Positions 16,665 through 24,756 of a stretch of 64,000 nucleotides of DNA are shown in pieces. A program made the translations under genes and the position numbers. The notes beneath the pieces are model-generated. The model was given only the letters and a program-made list of their open reading frames with translations. It made no database searches and was not told the DNA's origin. How positions within the stretch are numbered: position 1 is the stretch's first letter; each line of letters starts with the position of its first letter. Origin of the DNA: Fen-1231 sp035286465 (GTDB lineage Bacteria; Gemmatimonadota; Gemmatimonadetes; Gemmatimonadales; Gemmatimonadaceae); the NCBI GenBank assembly GCA_035286465.1, contig DATEDF010000089.1:1-64000 (forward strand). The letters run 5' to 3'.

Positions 16665-17672
16665 TCAAGGCCTCGCCGGCTCGGACGTCTTCACCGGCCC
16701 GCCCTTTCGCGCCGGCTCCGACCGTTTCACCACCGGCCGCGGCGAGGCGCCGCCGCCCTTCGCCGTGTCCGCCCGCGGATACTTGCGCTCGATCCAGAGG
16801 AGGATCGGCGACGCCACGTAGATCGAGCTGAACGTCCCGGTGAAGATGCCGAACGCCATCACCCACGCGAAGGGCCGGATCACTTCGCCGGCGAAGATGA
16901 GCAGCGCGATCGTCGTCGCCAGCGTGGTGGCGTGCGTGAGGATCGAGCGCGGGAGCGTCTCGTTCACCGAGCGGTTCAACGTCTCGTAGAGCGGCTCGCG
17001 GCGGTTCTTGCGCAGGTTCTCGCGCACCCGATCGAAGATGATGATGGTGTCGTTCAGCGAGTACCCGAGGACCGTGAGCAGCGCGGCGATCACGGTGAGC
17101 GAGATCTCCAGATCCATGAGCTTGATGAACGCGATCGTCGTCAGGATATCGTGGAAGGTGGCGATGTCGGCCGCGAGTCCGAACCGCCACTCGAACCGCC
17201 ACGCGAGGTAGATCAGCGTGACGCCGAAGGAGATGAGGATCGCGATCAACGCGCCGCGGCGCAACTCGGCGCCGACCTTGGGACCAACCCCCTCGGTGCG
17301 CACGACGGCGAAGGCGCCCTCGCCGACGGCGCCAGTCAACACCGCCTCGACGCGGCGCGCGACGGCCTCCGCGCCCGCCGAACCCGTGTCGCTCTGCACG
17401 CGGACCGTGTACGTCGTGTCGTCGCCGAACCGCGTGATCTCGGCGCTGTGCAAGCCGCCGGCGTCGAGCGCCGAGCGAAGCCGGGCCACGTCGGGCGCGC
17501 GCCGGAAACTGAGCTGCATCAGCGTGCCGCCGGTGAACTCGATGCTGTAACGGAAGCCACCCGTGATCGCGATCGTGGCGAGCCCGAGGAGGATGAAGGC
17601 GATGGTGAGGCCCGCCGCCCAGCGCCACCAGCGGATGAAGTCGTAGCGGGTGCCGTGCAGGATTCGGAGCAT
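16665..17672 (-). CDS. secF: Protein translocase subunit SecF
   Basis: The 335-aa inner-membrane RND-type protein works with SecD to drive late steps of Sec export using the proton gradient. It shows a first membrane helix (LTIAFILLGLATIAI), the periplasmic segment SIEFTGGTLMQLSF, then five helices including LAWRFEWRFGL, GYSLNDTIIIFDRVREN (conserved SecF signature) and ILLIWIERKYP-like C-terminal sequence. The ATG at 17672 shares one base with the secD stop (TGATG). A basic tail of about 40 residues ends at the TGA. Confidence 0.96.
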   Translation of the reverse strand: MLRILHGTRYDFIRWWRWAAGLTIAFILLGLATIAITGGFRYSIEFTGGTLMQLSFRRAPDVARLRSALDAGGLHSAEITRFGDDTTYTVRVQSDTGSAGAEAVARRVEAVLTGAVGEGAFAVVRTEGVGPKVGAELRRGALIAILISFGVTLIYLAWRFEWRFGLAADIATFHDILTTIAFIKLMDLEISLTVIAALLTVLGYSLNDTIIIFDRVRENLRKNRREPLYETLNRSVNETLPRSILTHATTLATTIALLIFAGEVIRPFAWVMAFGIFTGTFSSIYVASPILLWIERKYPRADTAKGGGASPRPVVKRSEPARKGGPVKTSEPARP

Positions 17673-19321
17673 CAGATGCTCAGGGTCTCGGCCGCCCGGT
17701 TCCGGTGCAGCCAGACGAGGAAGAACGTCTTGACCACGAAGATCGAGCTGATCATCGAGGCGGCGATGCCCGCGAGGAGCGTCACCGCGAAGCCCTTCAC
17801 GGGGCCCGTCCCGTACTGGTAGAGCACGATGGCGGTGAGCGCGGTGGACACGTTCGAGTCCACGATCGCGCTCATGGCGTGCTTGAAGCCCTCGTCAATG
17901 GAGGTGCGGAGCGACTTGCCGTGGTCCATCTCCTCGCGGATGCGCTCGAAGATCAGCACGTTGGCGTCCACGGCGATCCCGATCGAGAGCGCGAAGCCGG
18001 CCATGCCGGGAAGCGTGAGCACCGCGCCGAAGCCGGCGAGCGCGGCCAGCGTGTACAGCACGTAGAGCGCGAGCCCGGCGACCGCCAGTGCGCCGCTGAA
18101 GCGGTAGTAGACCAGCATGATGAGAATCACCAGGGCGATGGCGATCACGCCGGCGTTCATTCCCTTGCGGATGGAGTCGGCGCCGAGGCTCGCGCCGATG
18201 TTGCGCACCTCGGCGACCTTGAGCGGAACCGGGAGCGCGCCGGCCCGGAGCACCACGGCGAGATCCTGCGCCTCGGCGAGGTCACGCCCGGGGCCCATCG
18301 TGATCTGGCCGCGCGTGCCGATCGCGCTCTGGATGACGGGCGCGCTCATCACGCGGTCGTCGAGCACGATCGCCATGTAGTCCTTGACGTGCTTCCCCGT
18401 CTCGCTCTTGAAGCGGCGGCCGCCCTCGTTGTCGAGCTGGAACTCGACGATCGTCCCTTCGATCGGATCCTGGTTCGGCTTCGCGTCCTTGATGTACTGC
18501 CCGGTGATGATCTCCCGGGCGTCGAGCACGTAGAGGGGCCGCAGCACGCGGCCGCCGACCATCACCGAATCCGCGCCCCAGCGGAGCACTTTCCCGGGCG
18601 GGAGCGCGGCCTTGATGTCGTCGTTCTCGAGGTACGAGGTGATTTCCGGCACGTCGCCACTCGCGACGTAGAAGAGCCCGGGCACCTGGATGTTCAGCGC
18701 GGCGCCCGGGAGCACGAGTCGCGAGAAGGGGCCGGTGGTGGAGGTCGAGTCCTCGGCACCCTTCTGCTTCGAGGTGTCGGCGGAGCCGGCGAAGAGCGAC
18801 TTGATGGTCGGCGTCTTCGCGGAATCCGCGCGCACGTCGCCCGCGCGCCCGCCAAGCCGCTTCTCCTTGACGATGCCGTCGAGGCGCGGGATGACCTTCT
18901 CGAGCGCGCCGGTCTCGTCGGTGATCTGGAACTGGAGGAACGCGGCCTTCTGCACCACGTCGGTCGCGCGCTGCGGGTCGTCGAGACCAGGCAGCTCGAC
19001 GATGATGCGGTCATTGCCGACCTTCTGCACTACCGGCTCGGAGACGCCGAACTGGTCCACGCGGGTGCGGACGACCTTGAGCGCCCGCTCGATCGCGTCG
19101 CTCTTGTCGACGACCGCGCCCTTCGACTCGTCCACCTCCAGGGTGAGGTGCATGCCGCCCTGCAGGTCGAGCCCCTTCTTGAGCGGCACGCGCTTGACCG
19201 TGTCGTACGTGAAGGTGCTGCCGTGCAGCGTGCGCTCGATGGAGGTGCGCGGGAAGAGCGCCCACGCCGAGGCGAGCACCAGCGCGACAATCGTGAGGAT
19301 CCGGTACTTCAGGCTGGACAT
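17672..19321 (-). CDS. secD: Protein translocase subunit SecD
   Basis: The 549-aa partner of SecF has LKKGLDLQGGMHLTLEV near residue 50, VRTRVDQFGVSEPVV, and a large periplasmic domain with GSADTSKQKG-type insert. Its C-terminal membrane domain has NIGASLGADSI, IDANVLIFERIREE-like AVDANVLIFERIREEM and FKHAMSAIVDSNVSTALTA. It is first in the secD-secF-tatD-ridA run. The start ATG is at 19321, with a good promoter 48 bp upstream. Confidence 0.96.
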   Translation of the reverse strand: MSSLKYRILTIVALVLASAWALFPRTSIERTLHGSTFTYDTVKRVPLKKGLDLQGGMHLTLEVDESKGAVVDKSDAIERALKVVRTRVDQFGVSEPVVQKVGNDRIIVELPGLDDPQRATDVVQKAAFLQFQITDETGALEKVIPRLDGIVKEKRLGGRAGDVRADSAKTPTIKSLFAGSADTSKQKGAEDSTSTTGPFSRLVLPGAALNIQVPGLFYVASGDVPEITSYLENDDIKAALPPGKVLRWGADSVMVGGRVLRPLYVLDAREIITGQYIKDAKPNQDPIEGTIVEFQLDNEGGRRFKSETGKHVKDYMAIVLDDRVMSAPVIQSAIGTRGQITMGPGRDLAEAQDLAVVLRAGALPVPLKVAEVRNIGASLGADSIRKGMNAGVIAIALVILIMLVYYRFSGALAVAGLALYVLYTLAALAGFGAVLTLPGMAGFALSIGIAVDANVLIFERIREEMDHGKSLRTSIDEGFKHAMSAIVDSNVSTALTAIVLYQYGTGPVKGFAVTLLAGIAASMISSIFVVKTFFLVWLHRNRAAETLSI

Positions 19322-19368
19322 TTCGAGCGGGTGAAGAGGCGAATCAGGCGCCTGCCGGGAAACTTTGA

Positions 19369-19397
19369 ACTTTAGCCAGCTGCGCGAGATGGGTCAA
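19369..19397 (-). promoter_or_regulatory. Promoter of secDF
   Basis: The minus strand has -35 TTGACC (19392-19397), a 17-bp spacer and -10 TAAAGT (19369-19374), close to the sigma-70 consensus. It lies in the short gap between ribF and secD and would give a leader of about 40 nt. Confidence 0.6.
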
Positions 19398-19431
19398 GCG
19401 ATGTTGGTTCGTGACAACGGGTTGGACACGC

Positions 19432-20352
19432 TCAGAATCCGGCGCGGTGGCGCGCGAGGACCACGCGCGCCACTTCCTCGTCGCGTCCGAGCTGCCGCCG
19501 CAGCGCCCCGGGGCCCGGAAAGCGCTGCGTGTCGCGCAGCCGCGCGATGAAGTCGAAGCGCACGCGCGTGCCGTACCAGTCGCCCTCGGCGTCGAAGAGG
19601 TTCGCCTCGAGCGACGTCGCGGTCTCCCCGAAGGTCGGGCGCGGCCCGAGGTTCAGCATCCCGCCGAACGACCCGCTTGCCGTCTGCGCGCGAATCGCGT
19701 AGACGCCGTGGGGCGGGAGGAGCTTGCGCGGCGAGGGCGGCGCGAGATTGATCGTGTGAAAGCCGAGTGCGCGCCCGCGGCCGGCGCCCGGGACGACGAC
19801 GCCGCTCACGGAGTACGGGCGGCCGAGGCCATCGGCCGCGCGCGCGAGGTCGCCGCCGGCGATGGCGCGCCGGATGGCGGACGAGGAGATCGGCCGCCCG
19901 TCCCGTCCCTGCACCGGCGGGACGACGTGCACGAGGAAGTTCCGCGAGGCCCCGAGCGCCCTCAACACCTCGACGTCACCGGCGCGGTCGCGCCCGAAGC
20001 CGTGGTCGTAGCCGACGAACAGCTCGCGCATCCGGAGCCGGCCGAGGAGCACGACCTCGACGAACTGCTCGGCGTCGTAGCGCGAGAGCGTCCAGGTGAA
20101 GGGAATCACGACCGCGTAGTGCAGCCGGCTCTCGACGAGCACCTCGGATTTCTCCTCGCCGACCGTGAGGAGCGGCGGCGCCGCACCCGGATTCAGGATC
20201 TCGAGCGGGTGCGGCGCGAAGGTCACCAGGACGCTCGGCAGCCCGGCGGCGTCGGAGCGCTCGGCGAGGCGCTCGAGGACGAGCCGGTGGCCGCGGTGCA
20301 CGCCGTCGAAGGTCCCGACGGTGAGGACCGCGCCCTCGTGCTCAGGCGTCAC
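19432..20352 (-). CDS. ribF: Bifunctional riboflavin kinase/FAD synthetase
   Basis: The 306-aa protein has an N-terminal FAD-synthetase nucleotidyltransferase domain (GTFDGVHRGHRLVLE, FAPHPLEI, FVGYDHGFGRDRAGD, ISSSAIRRAI). Its C-terminal flavokinase domain has GRALGFHTINLAP, HGVYAIRA, LNLGPRPTF and LEANLFDAEGDWYG. It converts riboflavin to FMN and then FAD. The start overlaps truB by about 11 bp. It is the last gene of the rimP-nusA-infB operon, a common bacterial arrangement. Confidence 0.95.
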   Translation of the reverse strand: MTPEHEGAVLTVGTFDGVHRGHRLVLERLAERSDAAGLPSVLVTFAPHPLEILNPGAAPPLLTVGEEKSEVLVESRLHYAVVIPFTWTLSRYDAEQFVEVVLLGRLRMRELFVGYDHGFGRDRAGDVEVLRALGASRNFLVHVVPPVQGRDGRPISSSAIRRAIAGGDLARAADGLGRPYSVSGVVVPGAGRGRALGFHTINLAPPSPRKLLPPHGVYAIRAQTASGSFGGMLNLGPRPTFGETATSLEANLFDAEGDWYGTRVRFDFIARLRDTQRFPGPGALRRQLGRDEEVARVVLARHRAGF

Positions 20353-21316
20353 AGAGCACGACCCTGGGCTGCCAGCGGTCGCCGCGATCGGACGGGCGGC
20401 GCTCGGCGAGCGCCACGAGCGAGGGCTCCGTCGTGGCGCCGGGTGCGCGCACGAGCGCCGCGTGCGCGCCGTCCACGCGCGCCTCGACGTCCATCCCGCG
20501 CGCGACTTTCGCGATCTCGTCGTCGGTGAGCTCCTGCCGCGGATACCCGACGAGCGCGTCGAGCGGGGGAGCGAGCGCCGAGCGGCCCCCCTGCACCGCC
20601 GCGAGCGAGACGGCGTGCTCGAGGGAGAAGGCGCCCGCCGCGAGGCGCCGGAGTGCCTCGAGGTGCGCCGCGCTCCCGGCGGCGCGCCCGAGGTCGCGCG
20701 CGAGCGACCGGACGTACGTGCCGCCGCCGCACGTGACGCTCAGGCGGCACCGAGCCACGGCGTCGTCGGCGCCCTCGCAGGCGTCGAGCGTGAGCGCGTG
20801 GACCGTGACGCGCACGGCGGGGAGCGCGACCGGGATGCCGGCGCGCGCCAACTCGTACGCGCGTGCGCCCTCGACGTGCTTGGCGGAAAAGGTGGGCGGC
20901 ACCTGGTCAATCGTGCCGACCAGCGCGCGCGCGGCGGCCTCGAGCGCGGCACGCGCCGGGAGCGGCGCCTCGCGCAGCACGACGCCCTGCGGGTCTTCGG
21001 TCCCGGTCTCTGCGCCGAAGCGCACGAGCGCCTCGTAGACCTTGGGCTCGTCGGGGAGAAAGCGCGCGAGCCGCGTCGCCCGGCCCGCGAGGAGCACGAG
21101 GAGTCCCGTGGCGAAGGGATCGAGCGTGCCCGCGTGACCGACGCGCGGCTGTGCGAAGGCGCGGCGCGCGGCAACCACGACGTCGTGCGAAGAGATGCCG
21201 GCCGGCTTGTCCACGAGGAGGACCCCGTCAGCGCCCGTCGTCGGCCGCCTCGTGTGGCTTGGGCTTGAGGCCCGCCAGCAGCGACTCGATGCGCGCCGCG
21301 CGCACGGCACTCTCAT
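20342..21316 (-). CDS. truB: tRNA pseudouridine(55) synthase TruB
   Basis: TruB makes pseudouridine 55 in the T-loop of tRNAs. The core motifs are DGVLLVDKPAGISSHDVV, VGHAGTLDPFATGLLVLL (catalytic Asp), YEALVRFG and CGGGTYVRSLARDLG. The ATG at 21316 gives 324 aa but overlaps rbfA by 89 bp. The only other canonical start before the core, a GTG at 21214, would cut into the LLVDKP motif. The true start is therefore either 21316, a nearby GTG at 21310, or a non-standard codon near 21235. Confidence 0.92.
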   Translation of the reverse strand: MRVPCARRASSRCWRASSPSHTRRPTTGADGVLLVDKPAGISSHDVVVAARRAFAQPRVGHAGTLDPFATGLLVLLAGRATRLARFLPDEPKVYEALVRFGAETGTEDPQGVVLREAPLPARAALEAAARALVGTIDQVPPTFSAKHVEGARAYELARAGIPVALPAVRVTVHALTLDACEGADDAVARCRLSVTCGGGTYVRSLARDLGRAAGSAAHLEALRRLAAGAFSLEHAVSLAAVQGGRSALAPPLDALVGYPRQELTDDEIAKVARGMDVEARVDGAHAALVRAPGATTEPSLVALAERRPSDRGDRWQPRVVLCDA

Positions 21317-21611
21317 CGAGCTTGAAGGTGATCGCGGGCGCGAGACGCAGCTTGAGGGCGCGGCCCACGCGCCCCCGGAGGCCGCCCGCGACGCCCTGGA
21401 GCCCCTCGAGCGTCGTGGCGCGCGCGGCGTCGTCGCCCCCGAGGATGCTCACGAAGACGGTGGCGTGCGCCAAGTCGCGCGACATCTCCACGCCCGTCAC
21501 CGTCACGAGGCCGGTGACGCGCGGATCCTTCACGCCTTCGGCGAGCACCGTGGCGATCTCCTCGCGGACGGCTTCGGCGACGCGGTCGGGACGGCGGAGG
21601 TCGCGGGGCAT
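21228..21611 (-). CDS. rbfA: Ribosome-binding factor A
   Basis: The 127-aa KH-like protein binds 30S precursors and helps mature the 16S 5' end. Family segments are RRPDRVAEAVREEIATVL, DPRVTGLVTVTGVEMSRDL (cut), ATVFVSILGG and LRLAPAITFKLDESAVRAARI. The ATG at 21611 (MPRDLRRPD) matches the usual start; in-frame sequence upstream to 21761 belongs to the infB region. It lies 41 bp behind infB and runs into truB. Confidence 0.94.
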   Translation of the reverse strand: MPRDLRRPDRVAEAVREEIATVLAEGVKDPRVTGLVTVTGVEMSRDLAHATVFVSILGGDDAARATTLEGLQGVAGGLRGRVGRALKLRLAPAITFKLDESAVRAARIESLLAGLKPKPHEAADDGR

Positions 21612-21652
21612 GCTGACGAGATGCCGGAGGCCGGGGCGGCCTTCCGGCGCCC

Positions 21653-24406
21653 CTACGCCGGCACCGGCGTCTCGAGCGTGCGCGCGATCGACTCGCGCCG
21701 GTAGCACTCGAGGACGTCGCCGACCTTCACGTCGTTGAAGTTCTCGACGCTGATCCCGCACTCGAAGCCGTCCTTGACTTCCTTCACGTCGTCCTTGAAG
21801 CGCCGGAGCGAGCCGATCGCGCCGTCGTAGATCTCCTTGCCGTCGCGGATCACGCGGACACGCCCCTGGCGGTTGACGACGCCGCTCCGCACGAAGCAGC
21901 CGGCGATCGTGCCGACCTTCGAGACCTTGAACGTCTCGCGCACTTCGGCCTCGCCGAAGACGACCTCCTTCTCCTCCGGACGCAGCATCCCTTCGAGGGC
22001 GGCCCGCACGTCGGCGACCGCCTCGTAGATGATCTTGTAGAGCCGGAGCTCGACGCCCTCGCGGTCGGCCGCGGCGCGCGCCTTGGCGTCGGGGCGCACG
22101 TGGAAGCCGACGATCGTCGCGCCGGCCGCCTTCGCGAGCAGGATGTCGCCTTCGGTGATGGCGCCGACGCCGCGCTGGACCACTTCGACCTCGACCTCGG
22201 GGTTGGAGAGCTGCGCGAGCGCATCGGCGAGCGCCTCGGCGGGGCCGCCCTGGTCGGCCTTGATGACGAGCTTGAGCGTGCGCTTCTCGCCGCCGGCGGC
22301 GTGCGCCATGAAGTCCTCGAGCGAGACCGCGCCCTTGCTCGTGCGGCGGCTCTTCGCCTCGCGGTCGAGCCGCTCGCGTCGCTGCGCGATCTCGCGCGCT
22401 TCGGCCGAGTCCTCGACGACGAGGAACTGGTCGCCCGCCGTCGGCACGCCCAACGTGCCGAGCACCTGCACCGGGATCGCCGGCCCCACCTCCCGGACCG
22501 TCTTGCCGCGCTCGTCGAACATCGCACGCACGCGCCCGGAGTAGAGGCCGCAGATGAAGTCGTCGCCGACCTTCAGGGTGCCGCTCTGCACGAGGACCGT
22601 CGCGACCGGGCCCTTGCCGGGATCGAGCTGCGCTTCGATCACCGACCCGGCGGCGCGGCGATCGGGGTTGGCCTTGAGGTCGAGGATCTCGGCCTGGAGC
22701 AGGATCTGCTCGACGAGCGCCTGCACGTTGGTGCCCTTCTTCGCGCTGATCTCCGAGTGCAACACCTGGCCGCCGAAGTCCTCGAGCACGACGCCGTGGT
22801 TGAGGAGTCCCTGCTTGACCCTCATCGGATTGGCCTGTGGGAGGTCAATCTTGTTGATGGCGACGATGATCGGCACGCCGGCGTTCTTCGCGTGCGAGAT
22901 CGCCTCGATCGTCTGCGGCATGATCGGGTCGTCGGCCGCGACGACGAGGACGACGATGTCGGTCACCTGCGCGCCGCGCGCGCGCATCGCCGTGAACGCT
23001 TCGTGGCCGGGCGTGTCGAGGAAGGTGAGCATCTTGCCACCCGGCGTGGTGACGTGATAGGCGCCGATGTGCTGCGTGATACCGCCCGCCTCGCCCGCGA
23101 CGACGTTCGTCTTGCGCAGATGGTCCAGGAGCGAGGTCTTGCCGTGGTCCACGTGACCCATGATGGTCACGACCGGAGGCCGCGCCCTGAGCGTCTCCGG
23201 GGCGTCCTTCACCTCCTCGACGGCCGAGGCGGCGTACTCCTCCTCGCGCACCGCGTTGAAGCCGAACTCGCTGGCGATCAGTTCGATCTGATCGAAGTCG
23301 AGCCGCTGGTTGATGGTGACCATCAGGCCGAGGTTCTTGAACGCGAACGCGACGATCTGAGTGGCGGGCACCTTGAGGATCTCGGCCAGTTCGCTGACGG
23401 TGATGAACTCGTTGACGCGCACGGTCTTCTTCTCGACCTCGGCGGCGGCGGCGCGGATCGCCTCGAGCTCCTCACGGGAGCCGTCGTCGCGCTGCCCGCG
23501 GCGCTTGGGCGCGGGGCCGCCCATCTGGCGCATCGTGCGCGAGATGTTGGCGGACACGGCCTCCTGGTCCACCTGCCCGCGCCTTCCCTTCTTGCGGCGG
23601 GGGCCGGCACTGGGCGCCCCGACGCCCATCCCGCCGCCCGGGCGGCGGTCGTCGCGACGCGAAACGCCGCCGCCCAGTCCGGTGCCGGGCGTCGCGGACG
23701 CCACCGGTCGCGGCGGGAACGGCAGGCCGCCCGCGACGGGGCGCGGTCGAGGCGAACCGGGCACAACCGGACGCGGGCGCGGCCGCTCCGGGAGCGAATA
23801 GGGCGACGGCGCGGGAGGCGCCGGCGGCGCCGGCGGCGCCGCCGCTTCGAGGGGCGGCGCCACGCTGGTCGCCGCGGGCAGGACGAGCGTCGGCGCCGCG
23901 CCGGCGGGAGGGAGAGCTTCTGTCGAGAGCGACGGCTCCAGCTTGCGCGCGGTCACGTCGAGTGCGGCCGCCTCGTCAGCAGCCTCCATCGGCGCCGGCG
24001 CTTCCGGCTCAGGCGCCGGCATCGCGCGTCGGCGGCGCGTGGTGGACCTCGCGGCGACCGGCGGTGGCGCGGGCTCCGGCTCGGGCGCGGGTCTGGCCTT
24101 TGTCCTGGTCTTCGCCACGGCGGCCTTCGCCTTCGTCTTCGGCGCGGCCTTCGCCTTGGGCGCGGGCGCCGCCTTCGCCGGCGCCGCCGTGGTGCGGCGC
24201 CGCCGTGCCGGCCCGGCCGGCGCGGCCGACTTCGCGCGGGCGCGCTTCTCGCGCTCCCAGCGCGCGCGGGCACGCGCCACCTGGTCGTCGGCGAGCTGAG
24301 TCAGGTGACTACGGACGACCACGTCGAGCGCACGAAGCATCGCGATCACTTCGTCGCTCTCAATGCCGAACTCGGCCGCCAGATCGTGAACGCGGAGCTT
24401 CGTCAA
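21653..24406 (-). CDS. infB: Translation initiation factor IF-2
   Basis: The 917-aa protein starts with an IF2-N helical domain (LRVHDLAAEFGIESDEVIAM). A long Ala/Pro/Lys/Arg-rich low-complexity linker runs to about residue 270, then a second IF2-N segment. The GTPase domain has IMGHVDHGKTSLLDHL (G1), DTPGHEAFTAMRARG (G3) and AINKIDLPQA (G4). C-terminal beta-barrel domains bind initiator tRNA. The start is TTG at 24406 within a TTGA overlap with ylxQ. The linker composition explains a long open frame on the opposite strand, which is not a gene. Confidence 0.97.
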   Translation of the reverse strand: MTKLRVHDLAAEFGIESDEVIAMLRALDVVVRSHLTQLADDQVARARARWEREKRARAKSAAPAGPARRRRTTAAPAKAAPAPKAKAAPKTKAKAAVAKTRTKARPAPEPEPAPPPVAARSTTRRRRAMPAPEPEAPAPMEAADEAAALDVTARKLEPSLSTEALPPAGAAPTLVLPAATSVAPPLEAAAPPAPPAPPAPSPYSLPERPRPRPVVPGSPRPRPVAGGLPFPPRPVASATPGTGLGGGVSRRDDRRPGGGMGVGAPSAGPRRKKGRRGQVDQEAVSANISRTMRQMGGPAPKRRGQRDDGSREELEAIRAAAAEVEKKTVRVNEFITVSELAEILKVPATQIVAFAFKNLGLMVTINQRLDFDQIELIASEFGFNAVREEEYAASAVEEVKDAPETLRARPPVVTIMGHVDHGKTSLLDHLRKTNVVAGEAGGITQHIGAYHVTTPGGKMLTFLDTPGHEAFTAMRARGAQVTDIVVLVVAADDPIMPQTIEAISHAKNAGVPIIVAINKIDLPQANPMRVKQGLLNHGVVLEDFGGQVLHSEISAKKGTNVQALVEQILLQAEILDLKANPDRRAAGSVIEAQLDPGKGPVATVLVQSGTLKVGDDFICGLYSGRVRAMFDERGKTVREVGPAIPVQVLGTLGVPTAGDQFLVVEDSAEAREIAQRRERLDREAKSRRTSKGAVSLEDFMAHAAGGEKRTLKLVIKADQGGPAEALADALAQLSNPEVEVEVVQRGVGAITEGDILLAKAAGATIVGFHVRPDAKARAAADREGVELRLYKIIYEAVADVRAALEGMLRPEEKEVVFGEAEVRETFKVSKVGTIAGCFVRSGVVNRQGRVRVIRDGKEIYDGAIGSLRRFKDDVKEVKDGFECGISVENFNDVKVGDVLECYRRESIARTLETPVPA

Positions 24407-24756
24407 GCGATCTTCCCCCGTACCCGCACGTCCGACGCGGAACCGACGATTCCGCGAATGCCCTTCGCCAGCGCGGCATCCACGATGCCGATCACCGCCG
24501 TCGCGTCCCGCCCCACCGCGCCGCCGAGCGCGGCGGCACTGACGTCGCGCGCGAGCGGCACGCCCTTGGCGGCCAAGAGCGGCAGCACCTTGTTCACGCT
24601 GTGGCGCGAGGCGTCACGCGCCAGCACCGCCAACTGAAGTTTGCCACGTTGCGCCGCCTCGCGCACTCGCTCCACGCCCACGACGACCAGCCGGCCGCGG
24701 ACCCCGAGGCCGACGAGGCGGAGCGCACGCGCCCAGGTGGCACGGTCGGGCGTCAT
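24403..24756 (-). CDS. ylxQ: YlxQ-like L7Ae/L30e family RNA-binding protein
   Basis: The 117-aa protein lies between nusA and infB, where YlxQ/YlxR genes sit in many bacteria. The core GRLVVVGVERVREAAQRGKL (cut), QLAVLARDASRHSVNKVLPL and GVPLARDVSAAALGGAVGRD has the alternating pattern of L7Ae/L30e K-turn-binding folds. YlxR, which often precedes YlxQ, is absent; nusA and ylxQ overlap by 4 bp. The precise role is unknown; RNA binding is inferred from family. Confidence 0.8.
   Translation of the reverse strand: MTPDRATWARALRLVGLGVRGRLVVVGVERVREAAQRGKLQLAVLARDASRHSVNKVLPLLAAKGVPLARDVSAAALGGAVGRDATAVIGIVDAALAKGIRGIVGSASDVRVRGKIA

Noticed and set aside
22100..24637. An 845-codon open frame on the plus strand
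   Set aside because: It is antisense to infB; its repetitive Arg-rich sequence mirrors the Ala/Pro/Lys linker of IF-2.
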